Positions 29,448 to 32,391 of a stretch of 32,391 nucleotides of DNA are shown here, piece after piece (positions within the stretch are counted from its first letter, which is position 1; every line of letters begins with the position of its first letter). Made by a program: the position numbers and the translations under genes. The DNA lies in contig CABXCS010000009.1 of the NCBI GenBank assembly GCA_902510755.1, positions 1 to 32,391 on the forward strand. Direction: 5' to 3'. The notes below the pieces were generated by a model that saw only the letters and a program-made list of their open reading frames with translations, was not told where the DNA came from and ran no database searches. The DNA is from an uncultured Woeseiaceae bacterium (GTDB taxonomy: Bacteria > Pseudomonadota > Gammaproteobacteria > Steroidobacterales > Woeseiaceae).

Positions 29448-29902
29448 TATTTTGATATATTTGGAGCGCACATAATTTTAGCGCTTACTGAGATATTATT
29501 ATTAACTTTGGCAACACATGTATATCGCCACATACCACGTATTATTCGATCCACATTAACTTCGATGATTAACTGATCACCCGCGGTTACTGGAAATTTA
29601 AAGCGTGCATCTTCAACTGCAACTAAATAATAAATTGGCTTTGGCTCAATATCACCAACAGTAAGATGTCCCAAAACTCCTCCAGCCTGAGCCATTGCTT
29701 CAATAATTAGCACACCAGGCATAATTGGTTTATTCGGAAAATGACCCTGAAAAAATGGCTCATTTATCGTCACATTCTTCATTGCTGTAATCGATCGTTC
29801 AAGCTCATAATCTAAAATTTTATCAATATATAGAAATGGATATCGGTGAGGTAAAAGCTCCATTATTTGAATAGTGTTTAATTCTTTATTTTCTGTGCTC
29901 AT
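29447..29902 (-). CDS. fabZ: 3-hydroxyacyl-ACP dehydratase FabZ
   Basis: FabZ dehydrates 3-hydroxyacyl-ACP in fatty acid elongation and competes with the Lpx acyltransferases for substrate. From the ATG at 29902 it has 151 residues. This start is preferred over the ATG at 29923 because AGGAAG lies just upstream and the N-terminus then fits the family. The hotdog-fold landmarks are LLPHRYPFLYID, EPFFQGHFP with catalytic His54, and PGVLIIEAMAQAGG with Glu68. It sits between lpxD and lpxA, as is typical. Confidence 0.96.
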   Translation of the reverse strand: MSTENKELNTIQIMELLPHRYPFLYIDKILDYELERSITAMKNVTINEPFFQGHFPNKPIMPGVLIIEAMAQAGGVLGHLTVGDIEPKPIYYLVAVEDARFKFPVTAGDQLIIEVNVDRIIRGMWRYTCVAKVNNNISVSAKIMCAPNISK

Positions 29903-29938
29903 TAAACTTCCTATATTTATCATTGTAGGATGATATTC

Positions 29939-30907
29939 TTATAACCTTCGAAACTTACCAACTAGCTTCTTCCAAACTTTATCTTTATCAGCTGCAAAAG
30001 AACCTGAGTAAATTCCTGGTTCCAATATGTTTTTGGTAACCACAGAACCGCCATTAACCCTCACATCATCGCAGATTTCAATATGCCCAACTATTCCAAC
30101 TTGGCCCGCTATTAAACATCGCTTACCAATAATCGCACTTCCAGCTATAGCAGCAGAAGCTGCAACTGCGGTATGCTCACCTATTGAAACATTATGACCA
30201 ATTTGAATAAGGTTATCTAGGCGAACACCATTTTCTAATTCCGTATTATCCAATGAGCCCCGATCCACAGTAGTATTAGCACCTATTTCTACATCATCTC
30301 CAATGGTAACTCCCCCAATTTGAGGTATCTTAAACCATCCTTTCTCAGTCTTGACATTACCAAATCCATCCGAACCAATAACTGCTCCAGGATGTATAAT
30401 AGCTCTCTTTCCTAATGAAATTTTGTTCACTAATGTGACATTTGCAATTAATTTTGAATTATCTCCGATCTCAACATCACCCTCAATAATACATCCAGGT
30501 CCTATGTAGGTATTTCTTCCTATCTTAACATTACCCGAAATCCGACAAAATGGTCCAATATAAGCTGATTTTGAGATATCAATATCTCCTGATATTGATA
30601 CATTTTTATCGATTCCAGCACTCATGCTTGCTGGTGGATTCAGTAAAGCTACAATTTTTGAGAAAGTTAAATACGGGTCATCAGATATCAACGCATTAGT
30701 TTTACATATATCAACATGAGCATTCGCAATCACAACTGCTGAAGCTTTTGATGAGATTAATTGTTCTTTGTAACTTGGGTTCGAAAAAAAAGAAATGGCG
30801 CCCTTTTGTGCCGATAATAGTGTTGCAGCATGTGTTACTTGAGTCTCAGGATTACCTAAAAGATCACATCCAAACTTTACTGCTAACTTGGATAAACTTA
30901 AACCCAA
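29939..30907 (-). CDS. lpxD: UDP-3-O-acylglucosamine N-acyltransferase LpxD
   Basis: LpxD adds the second, N-linked 3-hydroxyacyl chain in lipid A synthesis. The 322-residue protein has an N-terminal uridine-binding domain (about 1-95) and a left-handed beta-helix built of hexapeptide repeats such as GNVKIG and GDVEIG. The catalytic base region LIQIGHNVSIGEH contains His238, and the C-terminus is helical and basic. The start codon is TTG, supported by GAGGAG six bases upstream. No in-frame ATG with a better site is seen. Confidence 0.96.
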   Translation of the reverse strand: MGLSLSKLAVKFGCDLLGNPETQVTHAATLLSAQKGAISFFSNPSYKEQLISSKASAVVIANAHVDICKTNALISDDPYLTFSKIVALLNPPASMSAGIDKNVSISGDIDISKSAYIGPFCRISGNVKIGRNTYIGPGCIIEGDVEIGDNSKLIANVTLVNKISLGKRAIIHPGAVIGSDGFGNVKTEKGWFKIPQIGGVTIGDDVEIGANTTVDRGSLDNTELENGVRLDNLIQIGHNVSIGEHTAVAASAAIAGSAIIGKRCLIAGQVGIVGHIEICDDVRVNGGSVVTKNILEPGIYSGSFAADKDKVWKKLVGKFRRL

Positions 30908-30960
30908 TAAATTCTCCTCAGAATTGACACATACAAAGTAATTTATAGAATTAGTTAATC

Positions 30961-31497
30961 TTAGTTAGTTTCATCTTGAGTATTACTGTTTAAGGACTCT
31001 AAGACTAAACCTGTAATATTAACACTTTGGCTAGCATAAATAACTCCGTCAGCAAAAATCATGTCATATTCATTTGATTGCGCAAATACATTAACCGCAT
31101 CCAATATCAATCTTTGTAATTTACCAAGCTCCTCATTTCTTCTCAAATTAACATCTTCTTCAAGCTCAGTCGCTAGGCGATTTACTTCGCGTTGCAGCTC
31201 TCTAAAATCCTTTTCAGCGCTCGCTCTCTCTGAAGCGCCCATTACAGCTGCATCTTTCTGAATTTTTGCTGTTAATTCTTCCAATTCTTTTGATTTAGCC
31301 ACAGCTTCTCTTTGCCTAGGTTGAAATTCACCAGCCAATGACTCCATAACCTCTCTAAACTGAGGCGAGCCCTCCATTAAAGCCTGAAAATTAATTACAC
31401 CAATCTTTTGTTCTTGAGCACCAACAGAGAGCATAAAGATTGAACTAACAATGATTGATGTAAAAAAGTGCTTAGTTAATTTTTTCAATAAATCCAT
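30961..31497 (-). CDS. skp: Periplasmic chaperone Skp/OmpH
   Basis: Skp is a trimeric periplasmic chaperone that carries unfolded outer-membrane proteins to the Bam complex. The protein has a signal peptide with likely cleavage after MLSVGA, then the family start QKIGVINFQALMEGSPQ. A long charged coiled coil (about 65-135) forms the tentacles, and the C-terminal strand is YDMIFADGVIYAS. I favour the second ATG (31497) because TAGG lies at a better distance than for the ATG at 31503; the difference is two residues. It lies 9 bases after bamA (gap from the bamA stop to the 31503 ATG). Confidence 0.92.
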   Translation of the reverse strand: MDLLKKLTKHFFTSIIVSSIFMLSVGAQEQKIGVINFQALMEGSPQFREVMESLAGEFQPRQREAVAKSKELEELTAKIQKDAAVMGASERASAEKDFRELQREVNRLATELEEDVNLRRNEELGKLQRLILDAVNVFAQSNEYDMIFADGVIYASQSVNITGLVLESLNSNTQDETN

Positions 31498-31512
31498 ATC
31501 CATACCTAGCTA

Positions 31513-32391
31513 TTAAAATGATTGACCAATTGAGAATTGAAATCTTTCAATCTCATCTTTGTAAAACTTTTCCGTGCCCTCATAACGATTTAGAGGATAA
31601 GCATAACTAAATCTAAACAAGCCCATTGGGGCTAGCCATTGAACAGCTATCCCTACAGATTTCTTTAAATCTCCAAATGATGTTGTATATTCAACCGGTT
31701 CACCTTCTTTGTCAAAAAAAACTATTTCACCAGTATTAAAAACATTACCAATATCATAGAACAAACTTGCCCTAGCTTGTTTAGAAAATTTATCAGGCAT
31801 GGGGATTATAAGCTCAAATTGACTAGCAACCAATACATTTCCTCCATAGGGTCTTCCATTTGTATCCCTTGGACCGAGCCACGACTCTTTAAATCCTCTG
31901 GTAGATTTTGGACCACCACTATGAAATTGTTTGAATGGAGGTAATGCAGTAGTATCACCAAGCGCTTGACCGTAACCGAGTTGCGCATTCCACAAACCTG
32001 TCCATCGTCCATAAATTGGTTGATATCTCGTAAAGTTATACCTTGTTGTCCAATATTCCACCTCACTTCCTGGCAGCGTGAATGTCGCGAAGAATTGGTG
32101 TTTTGTTCCTCTATCAGGAAATATTGTTCTATTTCTACTATCATAAATCCAGCCAGCTAGTAATTCTATGTTACCAAATTTAGTCCCAGTAAAACCATTA
32201 CCAGCATCATATGATTTACCATTATTACCTACCCAATCAATCGCTTGTTGCGTACTATATCTCGAAGATAGCATTTCTACCTGCTGAAGATTCAAGCCCA
32301 TACTAACTGTTTGATATTCTCCTAAAGGATAACCAAAATCTAATGTGGCTCCTCCACTAGTGGTTGAAAGAGCTGACGCTGCTGAGGTAAA
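31513..32391 (-). CDS. bamA: Outer membrane protein assembly factor BamA, C-terminal part (runs off the window)
   Basis: BamA is the essential outer-membrane barrel that folds and inserts other barrel proteins. Only the last 292 residues are inside the window; the start and POTRA domains lie beyond the right edge. The frame is open to the last base. Barrel strands alternate hydrophobic residues, for example LDFGYPLGEYQTVSMGLNL. The conserved loop-6 motif is GGPKSTRGF (RGF), and the last strand ends FQFSIGQSF with the terminal phenylalanine of the beta signal. The order bamA-skp-lpxD is canonical. Confidence 0.95.
   Translation of the reverse strand, partial: FTSAASALSTTSGGATLDFGYPLGEYQTVSMGLNLQQVEMLSSRYSTQQAIDWVGNNGKSYDAGNGFTGTKFGNIELLAGWIYDSRNRTIFPDRGTKHQFFATFTLPGSEVEYWTTRYNFTRYQPIYGRWTGLWNAQLGYGQALGDTTALPPFKQFHSGGPKSTRGFKESWLGPRDTNGRPYGGNVLVASQFELIIPMPDKFSKQARASLFYDIGNVFNTGEIVFFDKEGEPVEYTTSFGDLKKSVGIAVQWLAPMGLFRFSYAYPLNRYEGTEKFYKDEIERFQFSIGQSF

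Overview
This window is an AT-rich, gene-dense block of core genome from a Gram-negative bacterium. It is most likely a streamlined gammaproteobacterium, either marine or host-associated. The bamA-skp-lpxD-fabZ-lpxA-lpxB-rnhB-dnaE-accA-tilS-pyrG-kdsA-eno-ftsB order is classically gammaproteobacterial. The neighbourhoods recJ-prfB-lysS beside an RpfE-type gene, and smr/surE-pcm-yqaA-nlpD, recall Xanthomonadales-like gene orders from memory. Intergenic gaps are short (the largest is 208 bases) and stop/start overlaps are common. I see no rRNA, tRNA, CRISPR array, transposase, phage gene or other mobile element. No gap exceeds 300 bases.

Layout from left to right. (1) 6-6689, minus strand: respiration and secretion. 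Genes are a newly found 53-residue Sdh assembly factor (DUF1674/SDHAF4 type), sdhC-sdhD-sdhA-sdhB, sdhE, a small glutaredoxin-like protein, lepA and lepB. Three of these (sdhA, lepA, lepB) are each broken by one extra A in a coding-strand A-run. (2) 6763-7545, plus strand: ygfZ, which converges on lysS-prfB-recJ-(RpfE-like) on the minus strand. prfB carries the classical programmed +1 frameshift at an in-frame UGA. (3) 12902-13270, plus: an Mth938-like protein, then nlpD, yqaA (DedA-like), pcm and surE on the minus strand. (4) 16146-16709, plus: an Smr-domain protein, then ftsB, eno, kdsA and pyrG on the minus strand. (5) 21036-32391, minus: tilS, accA, dnaE, rnhB, lpxB, lpxA, fabZ, lpxD, skp and the 3' part of bamA, which runs off the right edge.

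The right-hand cluster combines outer-membrane protein assembly (BamA, Skp), lipid A synthesis (LpxA, LpxB, LpxD), KDO synthesis (KdsA) and fatty acid synthesis (FabZ, AccA). It also holds replication and repair genes (DnaE, RnhB). The left cluster encodes complex II with a full flavinylation toolkit.

I found no clearly new multigene system. The points most worth checking are the clustered +1 A frameshifts, the small sdhF-like gene before sdhC, the uncharacterised RpfE-like/Mth938-like divergent pair, a likely C10-specific LpxA, and the pyrG leader.
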